Part shown: piece after piece, positions 1 through 9,049 of the stretch
Layout: each line of letters begins with the position of its first letter
How positions within the stretch are numbered: the stretch's first letter is position 1
Source of the DNA: Bacteroidales bacterium UBA2764
GTDB taxonomy: Bacteria; Bacteroidota; Bacteroidia; Bacteroidales; Paludibacteraceae
Assembly: GCA_002352705.1 (NCBI GenBank)
Contig: DEIW01000161.1
Span: 1-13,746, forward strand
Length of the DNA: 13,746 nucleotides
Reading direction: 5' to 3'
Notes under the pieces: model-generated
Seen by the model: the letters and a program-made list of their open reading frames with translations, nothing else
What the model was told of the DNA's origin: nothing
The model's database searches: none
Translations under genes and position numbers: made by a program

Positions 1-48
1 GCAACACTGGCAGTGTTGAGGTGAGCGGTTCGAGTCCGCTATACTCCA
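1..48 (+). tRNA. tRNA-Ala (anticodon GGC), 3' part only; 5' end lies outside the window
   Basis: The 3' half of a tRNA cloverleaf can be drawn. The anticodon stem is CAACA (2-6) with TGTTG (14-18), around the 7-nt loop CTGGCAG. This puts anticodon GGC at 9-11, which reads Ala codons. A 5-nt variable loop AGGTG follows (19-23). The T arm is AGCGG/CCGCT (24-28 with 36-40) around TTCGAGT. The 3' acceptor strand is ATACTCC (41-47) and A48 is the discriminator. The U at acceptor position 70 would allow the G3:U70 identity pair of alanine tRNAs if position 3 is G, but that side is cut off. The next bases are CT, so no complete CCA is encoded. The isotype rests on the anticodon and the position of U70. 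Confidence 0.88.
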
Positions 49-112
49 CTAAAAAAAACTGTGGTTCTCGCTGTTGCAACGAGTGCAATTTACGAGTCTG
101 CTATACTCCACT
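31..112 (+). repeat. Duplicated tRNA 3' end: direct repeat 31-50 and 93-112
   Basis: Twenty bases covering the T-loop to the 3' end of the tRNA (31-50) recur at 93-112 with one mismatch (C37 against T99). The last 13 bases, GCTATACTCCACT, are identical. A GCAAC at 76-80 also resembles the tRNA start of this window (1-5), but the spacing between the two parts is 13 nt shorter in the second copy and no T-stem can form there. The second copy is therefore a degraded partial tRNA. It may be the relic of a tandem tRNA gene or of an attachment site made by an integrating element. No integrase gene is in the window. Confidence 0.6.
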
Positions 113-133
113 TAACACAAATAACAAACAACC

Positions 134-3100
134 ATGACAACTTTTAAACGTTTCTTAACCTTACTCTTAATTTCCACCCTCACTCTGTCTGTATGGGGAG
201 CAGAGGCCGAATATGTTTTCAATGCAGCTGACTTGACAGGAACAACCTTGGACGGAGCAGCCAATAGCAGTTGGAGTATTTCGGATGGAACAATCGCTGG
301 GTATAATGCGTCCAAAGGAATTCAGACTACTGCGAATACTTTGACTATTACAAGCTCTGACCAATATAGTAACATTACTAAAGTTGTTTTGGACTACTCT
401 ACAAATAGTAGTTCTACAGCTAAAATCTCTGTTGCTGCAGGTTCTTCTACATCAGCAGAGCAACAAGTACAGAAAAGTCAGACAAATTCCACACTAACAT
501 TTAACTTTACTGATGTTGGAGACAACAAAACTGTTTCTATCACCATGAAACGGAATGGATCAGCCGGTTCATTATACGTAAAGAAAGTTATTATTACTTA
601 CGGTAGTGGTTCTTCATATACCATCACAGCTGAGTCAAATAACGACTCCTGGGGTACGGTTTCAGGTACTACGACTATAACAGCTTCCCCTAAATCAGGC
701 TATCGGGTTGTCAGTGGAGATGGCGGTTATACAGTCACCAGTGGTACTGCCACTGTGACGAATAATGGAGATAACACTTTCTCTGTTTCTGCCTCTACGG
801 ATTGCACCGTACGCATAAACTTCGAAGCCATTCCTTCGCATACTGTGACTTGGAGTTCCAACGGGGACAATAGTAATACGGTAAGTTATCAAGAGGGAGC
901 AGATATTAACTTCCCCACTTCGGCAGATGGTTGTGATGAGAAAACCTTTATAGGTTGGAGTACCACTACCGTTGCTGTTACCGATGTTGCCCCCACCCTC
1001 GTATCCGAAGCTACCATGGGCACATCCGACATCACTTATTACGCCGTCTTTGCGGATGCAGATGGAGATGCAACTCCCCAGAAAGCAAGTTCAATCTCTG
1101 CTGGAGATAAAGTTATTTTTGTATGTGAAACTGCATCTACAGAGATGACTTCTATCGGCTCGTATGGTGAAGGAACAGAATACTCCGACACGCCTGTTGG
1201 AACATATGTTTTTGATGTAGTTGCAGGTAGTTCTTCTGGGACATTTGCTTTCAAGAATGGAAGTGACTACATTTCATGGTCAAGCGGGAACAGTTTGGGG
1301 ACTAGTACTACTTTGGATGCCAATTCATCATGGACAGTAAGTTTTAATAGCGGCAATGCAATCATTACGAATGCATATGACAACACTAGAAAAATTCGTT
1401 GGAATGCAGCCTCTCCACGCTTTGCTTGCTATACAAGTACACAAACCCAAATCCAACTTTATAAAATAACATCTTCTTACTCCGGCTATACCACTTCATG
1501 TACCGTGCCTACAGAAGTGACCGTTACTTTCGAGGCTAATGGTGGTTCGGGTACTATGAGTGCGCAGACCATTGACTACAATACTGCTACTGCATTAAAC
1601 GCCAACACCTTCACGCGTGAAGGATACACCTTCCAAGGTTGGGCGACATCGGCAAGCGGTGCCAAGGTTTATAATGACGGGGCTTCTGTTACCCTCAAAA
1701 AGAACACCATCCTCTATGCTGTCTGGCAGGTAAATAGCCATAATGTGACCTTCACTCCTGACCCTACTGGTGCTACCGTAACTATCAACAGTCAGTCCAC
1801 CAGTCCGCAGAGTGCAAATTATGGCACAACGGTTACGATTGCCATCACGCCGGCTACACATTATACGATCGGTAGTGTTACTGCAATCGGAGCTATCAGC
1901 AGCGCTAACATCCCACTCAATGGTACAGGTTACACACGTACATTCATTATGCCGGATGAGGATGTGAATGTAACCGTCACCATGACTGCGGAGACATCAT
2001 ACACTGTTACATGGAGTATGAACGGCGATGAGAGCACAAAAGATATCTACTACGAGGGGCAATCTATTGTCTTCCCCGCTTCAGCTGACGGTTGCGACGG
2101 TAAGGTGTTCCGTGGCTGGAGTGCAAATACCGTAGCAGAAACAGATATTGAGCCGAGTTATGTCACTTCGGCTACCATGCCTGCTCATGACGTAACCTAC
2201 TATGCCGTTTATGCAGAGGCAAGTGGTAGCGGAACTCCTGTAGAACTCATAAACGAAGAATTTGATAATAGTAGTACTTCTGATGCTAGTTCAGCAATTG
2301 GAACATCTACATTTGCTAATTTTTCTGGTGCTACAGAAAAGGCATACAAGAGTCAATATGGTGGTCTTAAATTGGGTTCTAGTAGCAGTAGCGGTTATGT
2401 TACAACGAAAACCCTTGATTTATCATCTGCGTTCACTGTTACTATGGATGTTACAAAATATGGTACAGATGGAGGGAATATCGTGGTGACTATTTATAAT
2501 GATGAAGACGTAGAGTTAGATTCAAAAACAATATTAAATGCTAACTTTGGAACAGGAAAATCGCTCTCTTTTGATGCCGCAACATCTACTTCTAAAGTGG
2601 AAATTGCAACAAGTTCCAAACGTGCATATATAGATAATGTTGTTATCACTTCCGGCGGCGGAACTTCCTATTCCGGCTATACGACGACTTGCGGCGCAGG
2701 AATCAGCGCAAAGAATATCGGATGGATGACTACTGCGCAGGGACAAAAAGTAAAACGCACCATCCCTGTTTCCGCGAAGAATTTTGACGACCCGACTACC
2801 TTGACTGCCTCCTGCACCAACAGCAACTTCGCCGTCACCCTCGGAGAGACCGCTGTACCTGCCGGCGCGACAGGTCTGACCACCACGCTTACCGTAGAAT
2901 ATACTCCTACGGCAAGTAACACGCGGGAAGAGAACGTAGAGATCGTCCTGACGGCAGGCGACAAGACGCGCACTATCACAGTAAGCGGACGCTCTGTGCC
3001 GGATGAGTTCCTGCTGATTACCAAGAAATCCTCTACATGGTACGCGCTGCCTGCTAACATGACGGGAGGCGCCGGAGAATACGACGGCGTAGAAGTCAGC

Positions 3101-6100
3101 CCGAACGATAACACTACTCCTACTGTCGTTCCCGTCTCTCCATCTACGCTTATCTATAACTTGGCATCGGTTGCCGCGGGACGCTACGACGTTTCCGGTC
3201 ATCTGGTTCGTCTGGTGGGCAATGACAACAAATGCTTGTGGGGAAGCAAAGCTACCGGTGCAGCAAAAGTCAACATCCAGAACTATGCACAGTTAGGTGC
3301 CACCAATGGGGATTACTACGAATGGGATTTGGTGACCACTGATGGTGTCCACTATTTTGTAGAAAGTCCCTGTAATGCTGAATATGCCGATGGCAGGCGG
3401 TTGGCTTATGGCTCCAAATTCGGTATGTATAAAGAGGAAACAGTCTTCTTTATCGTCAAAGCCGGCTGCTCCAGCCAGCCGGGAGATATACTGGTCACCC
3501 CGCGCCGCGTAGATGCTACCTTCTCGTGGGTCAGCAATAGTTCTACCATGCATATCGACCTTTACACCAATGAGGGCATGACTGCCGGACATCTTTCGGC
3601 TACAGCATCTTCGTCGCCTTATGTCTTCAACGGTTTGGAAGAAACAACCGATTATTGGTACCGCCTCACGCCGGGTGAAGATACCGACTGTGCTGTCACT
3701 GGCACCTTCAAGACCACAGGCCCTATCATTGACATTGTGGAATGGGAGGAAAACGGCGTTGTGCTCTTCATTGACAAAGGGGACATTAACCCGCTTATCG
3801 TTATTGACGGACAGGAAGAACACGGCTCCATCACCGGCGGCGGCAATGCAACCGAACTCTTCTTCGCCAAGTATTTCGAAGGTGCAGGAGAAATGAAACT
3901 GCTCTCTATCTTCAACGGCACACAGAATGACATTGATTTTACAGGCTCACACGAGTACGTAATTTTACAAAGAACAGCGGGTGGTTCCGCTACTACGTAT
4001 AGTTCAAATATTACCGTTAGTGGCACTACTTATAATATTAGTACTTTAGGACCAAACGACAAGAAAATAAACCTTAATTCGCTTGGGAAAATCAGAGCCG
4101 GACAAGAGATTATCTTCTTTACCAGACCGCAAAATATTTGTAATGAGAAAAAACTATACGAATGTTCTAACGCCTATCTTGAAGCGATGAGTTCTCATAA
4201 CAAAGTAACGGACAACCCACGCTGGATTGAATTAAATAGCTCTGCCACTGATAATGGCATGAACTTTAACGGCAATGATGCATTAATTCTTTTAAAGGAC
4301 AATGTAGCGATTGATGTTTTTGGTGCTGCTTCCGATCCTGCCGAAGCACAAAATCATAAAAATTGCCGCAATGAAGTGGGTTGGATTGGAACTATAAAAA
4401 ATATGGATTATGGCAAAACAGCGGCTGACTTCCCTGAGTTAAACTTAACTGATTTTACTTTGGAAGACTATAGTATAGATGTCGTCAACGAGAACATTGA
4501 CATCCACACTGCCCGATGCATTTTATTCCGGAATAAAGAAGTAACTTCAGGTGTTGATGCTGTAGCAAATAACACCAGTAATTTTAGTACTCTCACGACA
4601 GGAGAGTGGGTAGGACGCTCTGTATGTAAAAGTGCTTCCGATTGTGAAACATTAGGATGGACATATTCTTGTGAAGGAATGACTTACAGGGATAATAGTG
4701 CGGCTACATGTAACTCATATCAAGATCTTGCCGCCTTCAATTACAACCAATACTATATTGACTGGACCAATCTTGACCCGGGAAAAGAATTAAGTTCATA
4801 CAGCAGTAACCCGGATACAAAAGAATACACCATTCCTATTGATAACATGCGGCAGTATGCTTGCTTGAACCTGCGTTTCCAATTGAAAATGGGAGACGAG
4901 GTATTGACCGAAGCGAGCCAACAAGTGCCTATTGTTGTTAAAGGAAACGTGGATACCAATGATCCGTTGTTTAGCGAATTGGTAATGGACAAGGTAGACG
5001 AACACGATCCTTCTACATGGGTTCCTCTATATCCGCAGTCTGTTACCCGGTGCAGCACTTGCGATGTGGTCGTTCTCGGGTCGGCTACCCTTACCAAAGG
5101 GGCTGATGGCGATACAAAAGATGTGCCGGCTGTGGGGAATGTAAAGGTTTACCCGGGAGGTCAACTGATTGTTCCGGACGGAACACACTATACCGTCAAT
5201 TCACTTGCCTTCCGCCGTCAGGAAGATGAGGTCTCTACTGCTAATATCCAAGGCATTCTGAATATCACGGCTTCTGATGCTACCTATTTCGACCTCCGCG
5301 TCGATCCTACCAACTGGCATTATATCACGCTGCCGTTCGACGTTAAAGTTAGTGATATCCGCTTTGCGAATCCAGCGGAGACGAGCGTTCCTGTCTTAGG
5401 TTCCGACTATCTGCTGAAATGGTATGACGGGGAGAAACGGGCGGCGACCCAGGCTGCAGGCTCATGGACGATGGTGGATCCGGGGGCTACTCTCAAGAAA
5501 GGATTAGGATATATCTTCTCCATCCCGGGCGACGGTAAGGTCAAGAGAGAGTTCCGCTTCCCGATGTCCAACGAGGTGATTGAGCAAGAGAAAGGCGACA
5601 AGATGGTCAATGGTGTTTACGGATACGGATGCGACAAGTCGTTCGAAGAAGTGCGCGCTAACCATAGAGGATGGAACATGCTCGGCAACCCGTACCTGCT
5701 GCCTTACACATGCGATATTTCCACTCCGTTGGAGACCGGTCTGATTGTAGAAGACCATAGTACCAACCCGTGGAACGGACACTTTAAGTTTGACGAGAAT
5801 TCAAGAACCAAAGGACTGCGGTATATCGTTGTGCCGGTAGATAACGGCTGGTCCGAGTACCGTCAGGTGTCTGTCACCGATTATCCGATGAAGCCGTTCA
5901 CCTGCTATTTCGTTCAGATTGGAGGAACGGATCCTTCGGCGGTACAGGGTATTGATTTCCATTTGGCGAAAGTGAACCGCAGTTCGATTGTCCGCCGCAG
6001 CCCGGCTGAATATGAAGAAGAGCCGGAAGACACCCATCCTGTATGGTGCGCCGTCACCCTCACTAACTCCAAGGGCGAGACGGACGAGACGACCGTTCTG

Positions 6101-6619
6101 GTATCCAATGACTTCACCGACGGATATGACATCATGGACGACCTCATCAAATGGCGCGGCACCTATTACCAATACACCCAGATTACCACGCGCCCCGTGC
6201 TGGCAAGCCGGAACAGCGAAGGAGAGATGGCATTCAACGCCCTGCCGGACAGTTCGGCGGCAGCAGGTATCCCGCTGAACTATTTCGCTGCCACCAACGG
6301 GGAATACACCTTCCGGTACGACGACAAATACGGACGCGAAGAGGTGACCGCTGTGATGCTTTGGGACAAGACCACCAACCAGTGGTACGACCTGATGAGC
6401 GACGACTATACGTTCACCTCCAACCGTACGGACAACAAAGACCGGTTCAAACTCATCGTCCGCGTGCAGCGCAAGAAACCGCAGATCACTACCGGATGCG
6501 AGACTGTGACTGCCGGAGAGACCGACAGACCACGTAAACTACTTATTAACAGCCACGTATATATCCAACGTGGCGGAGCAATATACGATGTGACGGGTAA
6601 AGAAGTATCTAACTTTTAA
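134..6619 (+). CDS. Giant secreted multi-domain surface protein with Listeria/Bacteroides-type repeats and a lamin-tail-like domain
   Basis: A 2161-residue protein, probably exported to the cell surface or outside the cell. Residues 1-25 form a signal peptide: K5/R6, a Leu-rich core, and a likely cut near the AEA before E26. Beta-rich modules follow. Residues 27-155 are a jelly-roll-like module. Residues 238-309 and 625-696 are two copies of a VTWS.NGD module ending in YYAV. Residues 318-457 look like a beta-trefoil unit. Residues 464-531 are a clear InlB B-repeat (Flg_new type: GYTFQGWAT, then LYAVW). Residues 704-842 are a second jelly-roll-like unit, followed by Ig/FnIII-like modules (861-1195). 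Residues about 1241-1400 resemble a lamin-tail-like domain (ELFFAKYFEGAG, then DALILLKDNVAIDVFG). The long C-terminal region, with LPFDVKV near 1732 and GNPY near 1851, is of the kind found in large Bacteroidales exported proteins. The protein ends in a short YDVTGKEV tail. No enzyme active site is recognised, so adhesion or ligand binding is the best guess. The leader is A-rich with no Shine-Dalgarno site. The regulator gene starts 15 nt downstream. Confidence 0.95.
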   Translation: MTTFKRFLTLLLISTLTLSVWGAEAEYVFNAADLTGTTLDGAANSSWSISDGTIAGYNASKGIQTTANTLTITSSDQYSNITKVVLDYSTNSSSTAKISVAAGSSTSAEQQVQKSQTNSTLTFNFTDVGDNKTVSITMKRNGSAGSLYVKKVIITYGSGSSYTITAESNNDSWGTVSGTTTITASPKSGYRVVSGDGGYTVTSGTATVTNNGDNTFSVSASTDCTVRINFEAIPSHTVTWSSNGDNSNTVSYQEGADINFPTSADGCDEKTFIGWSTTTVAVTDVAPTLVSEATMGTSDITYYAVFADADGDATPQKASSISAGDKVIFVCETASTEMTSIGSYGEGTEYSDTPVGTYVFDVVAGSSSGTFAFKNGSDYISWSSGNSLGTSTTLDANSSWTVSFNSGNAIITNAYDNTRKIRWNAASPRFACYTSTQTQIQLYKITSSYSGYTTSCTVPTEVTVTFEANGGSGTMSAQTIDYNTATALNANTFTREGYTFQGWATSASGAKVYNDGASVTLKKNTILYAVWQVNSHNVTFTPDPTGATVTINSQSTSPQSANYGTTVTIAITPATHYTIGSVTAIGAISSANIPLNGTGYTRTFIMPDEDVNVTVTMTAETSYTVTWSMNGDESTKDIYYEGQSIVFPASADGCDGKVFRGWSANTVAETDIEPSYVTSATMPAHDVTYYAVYAEASGSGTPVELINEEFDNSSTSDASSAIGTSTFANFSGATEKAYKSQYGGLKLGSSSSSGYVTTKTLDLSSAFTVTMDVTKYGTDGGNIVVTIYNDEDVELDSKTILNANFGTGKSLSFDAATSTSKVEIATSSKRAYIDNVVITSGGGTSYSGYTTTCGAGISAKNIGWMTTAQGQKVKRTIPVSAKNFDDPTTLTASCTNSNFAVTLGETAVPAGATGLTTTLTVEYTPTASNTREENVEIVLTAGDKTRTITVSGRSVPDEFLLITKKSSTWYALPANMTGGAGEYDGVEVSPNDNTTPTVVPVSPSTLIYNLASVAAGRYDVSGHLVRLVGNDNKCLWGSKATGAAKVNIQNYAQLGATNGDYYEWDLVTTDGVHYFVESPCNAEYADGRRLAYGSKFGMYKEETVFFIVKAGCSSQPGDILVTPRRVDATFSWVSNSSTMHIDLYTNEGMTAGHLSATASSSPYVFNGLEETTDYWYRLTPGEDTDCAVTGTFKTTGPIIDIVEWEENGVVLFIDKGDINPLIVIDGQEEHGSITGGGNATELFFAKYFEGAGEMKLLSIFNGTQNDIDFTGSHEYVILQRTAGGSATTYSSNITVSGTTYNISTLGPNDKKINLNSLGKIRAGQEIIFFTRPQNICNEKKLYECSNAYLEAMSSHNKVTDNPRWIELNSSATDNGMNFNGNDALILLKDNVAIDVFGAASDPAEAQNHKNCRNEVGWIGTIKNMDYGKTAADFPELNLTDFTLEDYSIDVVNENIDIHTARCILFRNKEVTSGVDAVANNTSNFSTLTTGEWVGRSVCKSASDCETLGWTYSCEGMTYRDNSAATCNSYQDLAAFNYNQYYIDWTNLDPGKELSSYSSNPDTKEYTIPIDNMRQYACLNLRFQLKMGDEVLTEASQQVPIVVKGNVDTNDPLFSELVMDKVDEHDPSTWVPLYPQSVTRCSTCDVVVLGSATLTKGADGDTKDVPAVGNVKVYPGGQLIVPDGTHYTVNSLAFRRQEDEVSTANIQGILNITASDATYFDLRVDPTNWHYITLPFDVKVSDIRFANPAETSVPVLGSDYLLKWYDGEKRAATQAAGSWTMVDPGATLKKGLGYIFSIPGDGKVKREFRFPMSNEVIEQEKGDKMVNGVYGYGCDKSFEEVRANHRGWNMLGNPYLLPYTCDISTPLETGLIVEDHSTNPWNGHFKFDENSRTKGLRYIVVPVDNGWSEYRQVSVTDYPMKPFTCYFVQIGGTDPSAVQGIDFHLAKVNRSSIVRRSPAEYEEEPEDTHPVWCAVTLTNSKGETDETTVLVSNDFTDGYDIMDDLIKWRGTYYQYTQITTRPVLASRNSEGEMAFNALPDSSAAAGIPLNYFAATNGEYTFRYDDKYGREEVTAVMLWDKTTNQWYDLMSDDYTFTSNRTDNKDRFKLIVRVQRKKPQITTGCETVTAGETDRPRKLLINSHVYIQRGGAIYDVTGKEVSNF
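845..2221 (+). repeat. Two homologous protein modules inside the giant gene (845-1060 and 2006-2221)
   Basis: Residues 238-309 and 625-696 of the giant protein are diverged copies of one module. In a 51-residue gap-free stretch, from (N/V)FP.SADGCD to YYAV(F/Y)A(D/E)A, I count 31 identical residues. Both copies share the landmarks SADGCD, GWS, ATM and TYYAV. The first codons of each encode VTWS followed by NGD. DNA similarity is lower than protein similarity, so the duplication is not recent. The module resembles the Listeria/Bacteroides repeat class but lacks the usual GY.F.GW core spacing. Confidence 0.8.
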
Positions 6620-6623
6620 TCAG

Positions 6624-6630
6624 AGAGGAA
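6624..6630 (+). promoter_or_regulatory. Shine-Dalgarno-like site AGAGGAA before the regulator gene
   Basis: AGAGGAA lies 4 nt before the ATG at 6635 and 7 nt before the second in-frame ATG at 6638. It is the only purine-rich ribosome-binding-like site placed before any large gene here. It supports initiation at one of these two adjacent ATGs rather than at the later M9 codon, and supports translation of the regulator as the second gene of an operon. Confidence 0.55.
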
Positions 6631-6634
6631 CTAC

Positions 6635-8980
6635 ATGATGAGTCCTATTGAAACTGCCATGAATAATCAGAGAAAGAAAATCATCATCACTCTGGGAGCT
6701 GTCTTCACCGGCTTGTGGCTCTGTCTGGTCGGCTATTTCCTGACAGGCGGAGGCCAAGAGAGTGCGCCTGTCAAGCCCGGCATAGTGGTTGTGCATGCGC
6801 CTTCTCCTACTGTCGGCACCCCCGCTGCTGCGTACAAGAGCCCCGGAACGGCATCTTCACGTTCTTATCATAGCGCACCGGCGGCTGCACGTTGGTCGTA
6901 TCTCACGGAAGCGCCGAAGACGGCTATGGGTAGCACCTCTATGCGGCTCCATGAGACCGCAAAGGCTACTGTCCATTCGATAGGCGGAGGCGGAGGCAAC
7001 GGAGCAGGAATGACGGCGGCTTCCGGCTCTGCGAAAACCAATCCTGTCACGGTCTATACCACCATCAGTGGAGGTAACATGCTTGCGCTCGCGTCCACCA
7101 CCACCTTGGCGGCACCGGGAGCTACTGCGGCAAACGAGATTGCCGAAACGACCCTCTCCGCACCGGCGGCTATGCAGGAGAGAGGTATCCGGAGGACGAA
7201 CGGCGATCCCTTTGAGCCCTTCCTGGACCCTGTAGGCGATATAACATGGCTGTTGATACTGCTGCTCGCCGTTATATACGGAGGGGTGATCCGGAACCGG
7301 AAAAAACTCTTCACCCTGTTTGCGCTGCTCTGCATCATGACAGGCATGGCGGCGGAGCCGAAAAGGGGCGAGCCGATCGACACGCTGTTGCAGCGCTTTG
7401 ATCAGAAACCCGGACTCAAGACGGCGAGGGAATTCTTCGCCTACATGGACCAAGAGCAGTTCATGGACGAGCCGGTCGTCTTCACCTCATCTACGCCCCT
7501 CGACACCATGAAAGCGCTCGTCTGGTACTGGGCGGGCGAATGGTATTATGACGAGCAGGAATACGCTCTGGCGGAGAAGAACCTGCTCCGGGCTTTGGAA
7601 CTGATGGAAAATGCGGATGAGAAATCCATCTCGGATAATCTGGCGATGTTGGGGCTGGCATATATGCGTCAGTCCAAATACGACGAGGCACTGCATTATA
7701 TGCGTCGTTGCTACCAGTTGGATAGCAAGAGCGGCGACCCGGATCGCATCAGTTCGTCGCTGAATACGATAGCCGGCACTCTGCTGGCGGCGGGTAATCC
7801 CAAGGAAGCGGAGGGATATATCCTCAAAGCCATCACCTATGCCAAGCAGGTCAATAACCCGTCTCGCATGGCGGTGATCTACGGCATGGCGAGTGAGATA
7901 GAGACCCAGTTGGACAAGAGCGAACAGGGGCTGCTTTATGCCGATAGTGCATGCATGGTAGAGGCGACGACGGGTAACCAATACAAGATGATCGTCCGCC
8001 AAACGCAGAAGGCGTCTATCCTCGTCGGGCTGGAACGTTACGAGGAAGCAGAGCGCATCTTAGCGGAGGTGATTCCCTATTTCCGGGAGATTGGCGACCA
8101 ATTGTCGCTGGCTATCGCGCTCAACAAACGCGGTCGGGCAGCGCGGGGCATGAAGCAGACGGAAAAAGCGGTGGAATACCTGAATGAAGCGATCGCCATA
8201 TGCCAACGCATCGGTAATCCTTATAATGAAGCGTACGCGCGACGCGCGATATACGAGATCATGTATAAGTCCAATCCGGAGGCGGCGCATGTCCATCTGG
8301 AGCGTTATCACCAGATCAAGGACTCGCTCTACTCACATGCCACATCCGAGCAGCTGGCGCGGTTCAATGCCGAGTTCGGACGCGATGAGCTGGAGAAAGA
8401 GAAAGCGTGGCTGGCGCGACGCAACAACCGCCTTGTATGGATAGGAGTGGTCACCGCTGTTGTGGCACTCTTCGTCATCGTCTTCGCGCTCGTCTGGCTG
8501 CGCAGAAGACAGGCGAAAATCAACGAGCAGCTGAGCACCATGATGGCGGAGCTGAACGAGGCACGCAACACCTCCGAAACCGTACATGAGACTCCGCCCG
8601 CGGAGGAACAACACGAGGAACAACACGAGGAATATCTGACGAATGAAGACAAACAGTTCCTCAAGAAACTGATTCTCGCGGTCACCGAAATGATGAACTA
8701 CAAGGTGGTCACGGTCACCCAGATTGCCGATAAGATGTGCGTCTCGCCCAAGACACTCAACCGTAGAGTGCAGTATCTCACCGGCGAAGGAGCCAAACGC
8801 TATATCATGCGCATTCAGTTGGAGCAGGCGAAAATCATGCTCATCCAGTATCTGGATATACCCGTCGTGGAGATCGGAAACCGCTGCGGATTTGAAGACC
8901 ATTCTTCGTTCACCAGAAACTTCACCCAGTACTTCGGAATGTCTCCTTCAGACTACCGTTTGACACGCGGAAAGGGATAA
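6635..8980 (+). CDS. Membrane-bound TPR-AraC family regulator with an extra N-terminal membrane module (fusion)
   Basis: A 781-residue one-protein sensor and transcription regulator. Residues 16-36 are a membrane helix. Residues 37-200 are Ala/Ser/Thr/Gly-rich, including a GGGGG run. PVGD (199-202) leads into a second helix (203-219) capped by RNRKK. Residues 225-240 look like a signal peptide core (LFTLFALLCIMTGMAA). About six TPR-like helical pairs span 292-575. A further membrane helix is at 600-622, followed by RRR, a coiled-coil-like stretch and a Glu/His-rich linker. Residues 672-781 are an AraC-type DNA-binding domain with two helix-turn-helices, near 693-716 and 743-765 (GFEDHSSFTRNF, then GMSPSDYR). 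Positive charges predict a cytoplasmic N-terminus, an outside Thr-rich segment, outside TPRs and an inside DNA-binding domain, which is self-consistent. Regulators with TPRs, one helix and AraC are common in Bacteroidetes; the first 222 residues are an addition. It lies 15 nt after the giant gene, its likely target. The targets themselves are inferred. Confidence 0.93.
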   Translation: MMSPIETAMNNQRKKIIITLGAVFTGLWLCLVGYFLTGGGQESAPVKPGIVVVHAPSPTVGTPAAAYKSPGTASSRSYHSAPAAARWSYLTEAPKTAMGSTSMRLHETAKATVHSIGGGGGNGAGMTAASGSAKTNPVTVYTTISGGNMLALASTTTLAAPGATAANEIAETTLSAPAAMQERGIRRTNGDPFEPFLDPVGDITWLLILLLAVIYGGVIRNRKKLFTLFALLCIMTGMAAEPKRGEPIDTLLQRFDQKPGLKTAREFFAYMDQEQFMDEPVVFTSSTPLDTMKALVWYWAGEWYYDEQEYALAEKNLLRALELMENADEKSISDNLAMLGLAYMRQSKYDEALHYMRRCYQLDSKSGDPDRISSSLNTIAGTLLAAGNPKEAEGYILKAITYAKQVNNPSRMAVIYGMASEIETQLDKSEQGLLYADSACMVEATTGNQYKMIVRQTQKASILVGLERYEEAERILAEVIPYFREIGDQLSLAIALNKRGRAARGMKQTEKAVEYLNEAIAICQRIGNPYNEAYARRAIYEIMYKSNPEAAHVHLERYHQIKDSLYSHATSEQLARFNAEFGRDELEKEKAWLARRNNRLVWIGVVTAVVALFVIVFALVWLRRRQAKINEQLSTMMAELNEARNTSETVHETPPAEEQHEEQHEEYLTNEDKQFLKKLILAVTEMMNYKVVTVTQIADKMCVSPKTLNRRVQYLTGEGAKRYIMRIQLEQAKIMLIQYLDIPVVEIGNRCGFEDHSSFTRNFTQYFGMSPSDYRLTRGKG

Positions 8981-9049
8981 AAACAGCATTTTGTCCGATT
9001 TTGTAAAACTTCTGTCCACTTTTACAAAAGCAAATTCAGATTTTTCCAC

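Noticed and set aside
2534..3202. Long open frame of 222 codons on the minus strand inside the giant gene
   Set aside because: It lies opposite a clearly coding region with recognisable domains. It has no start context and its translation is rich in Arg, Ser and Cys, typical of an antisense shadow in GC-rich sequence.
6857..7453. 198-codon minus-strand open frame opposite the regulator N-terminus
   Set aside because: The translation is Arg/Cys/Ser-rich with no recognisable domain. The plus-strand frame shows coherent membrane helices and charges over the same interval.
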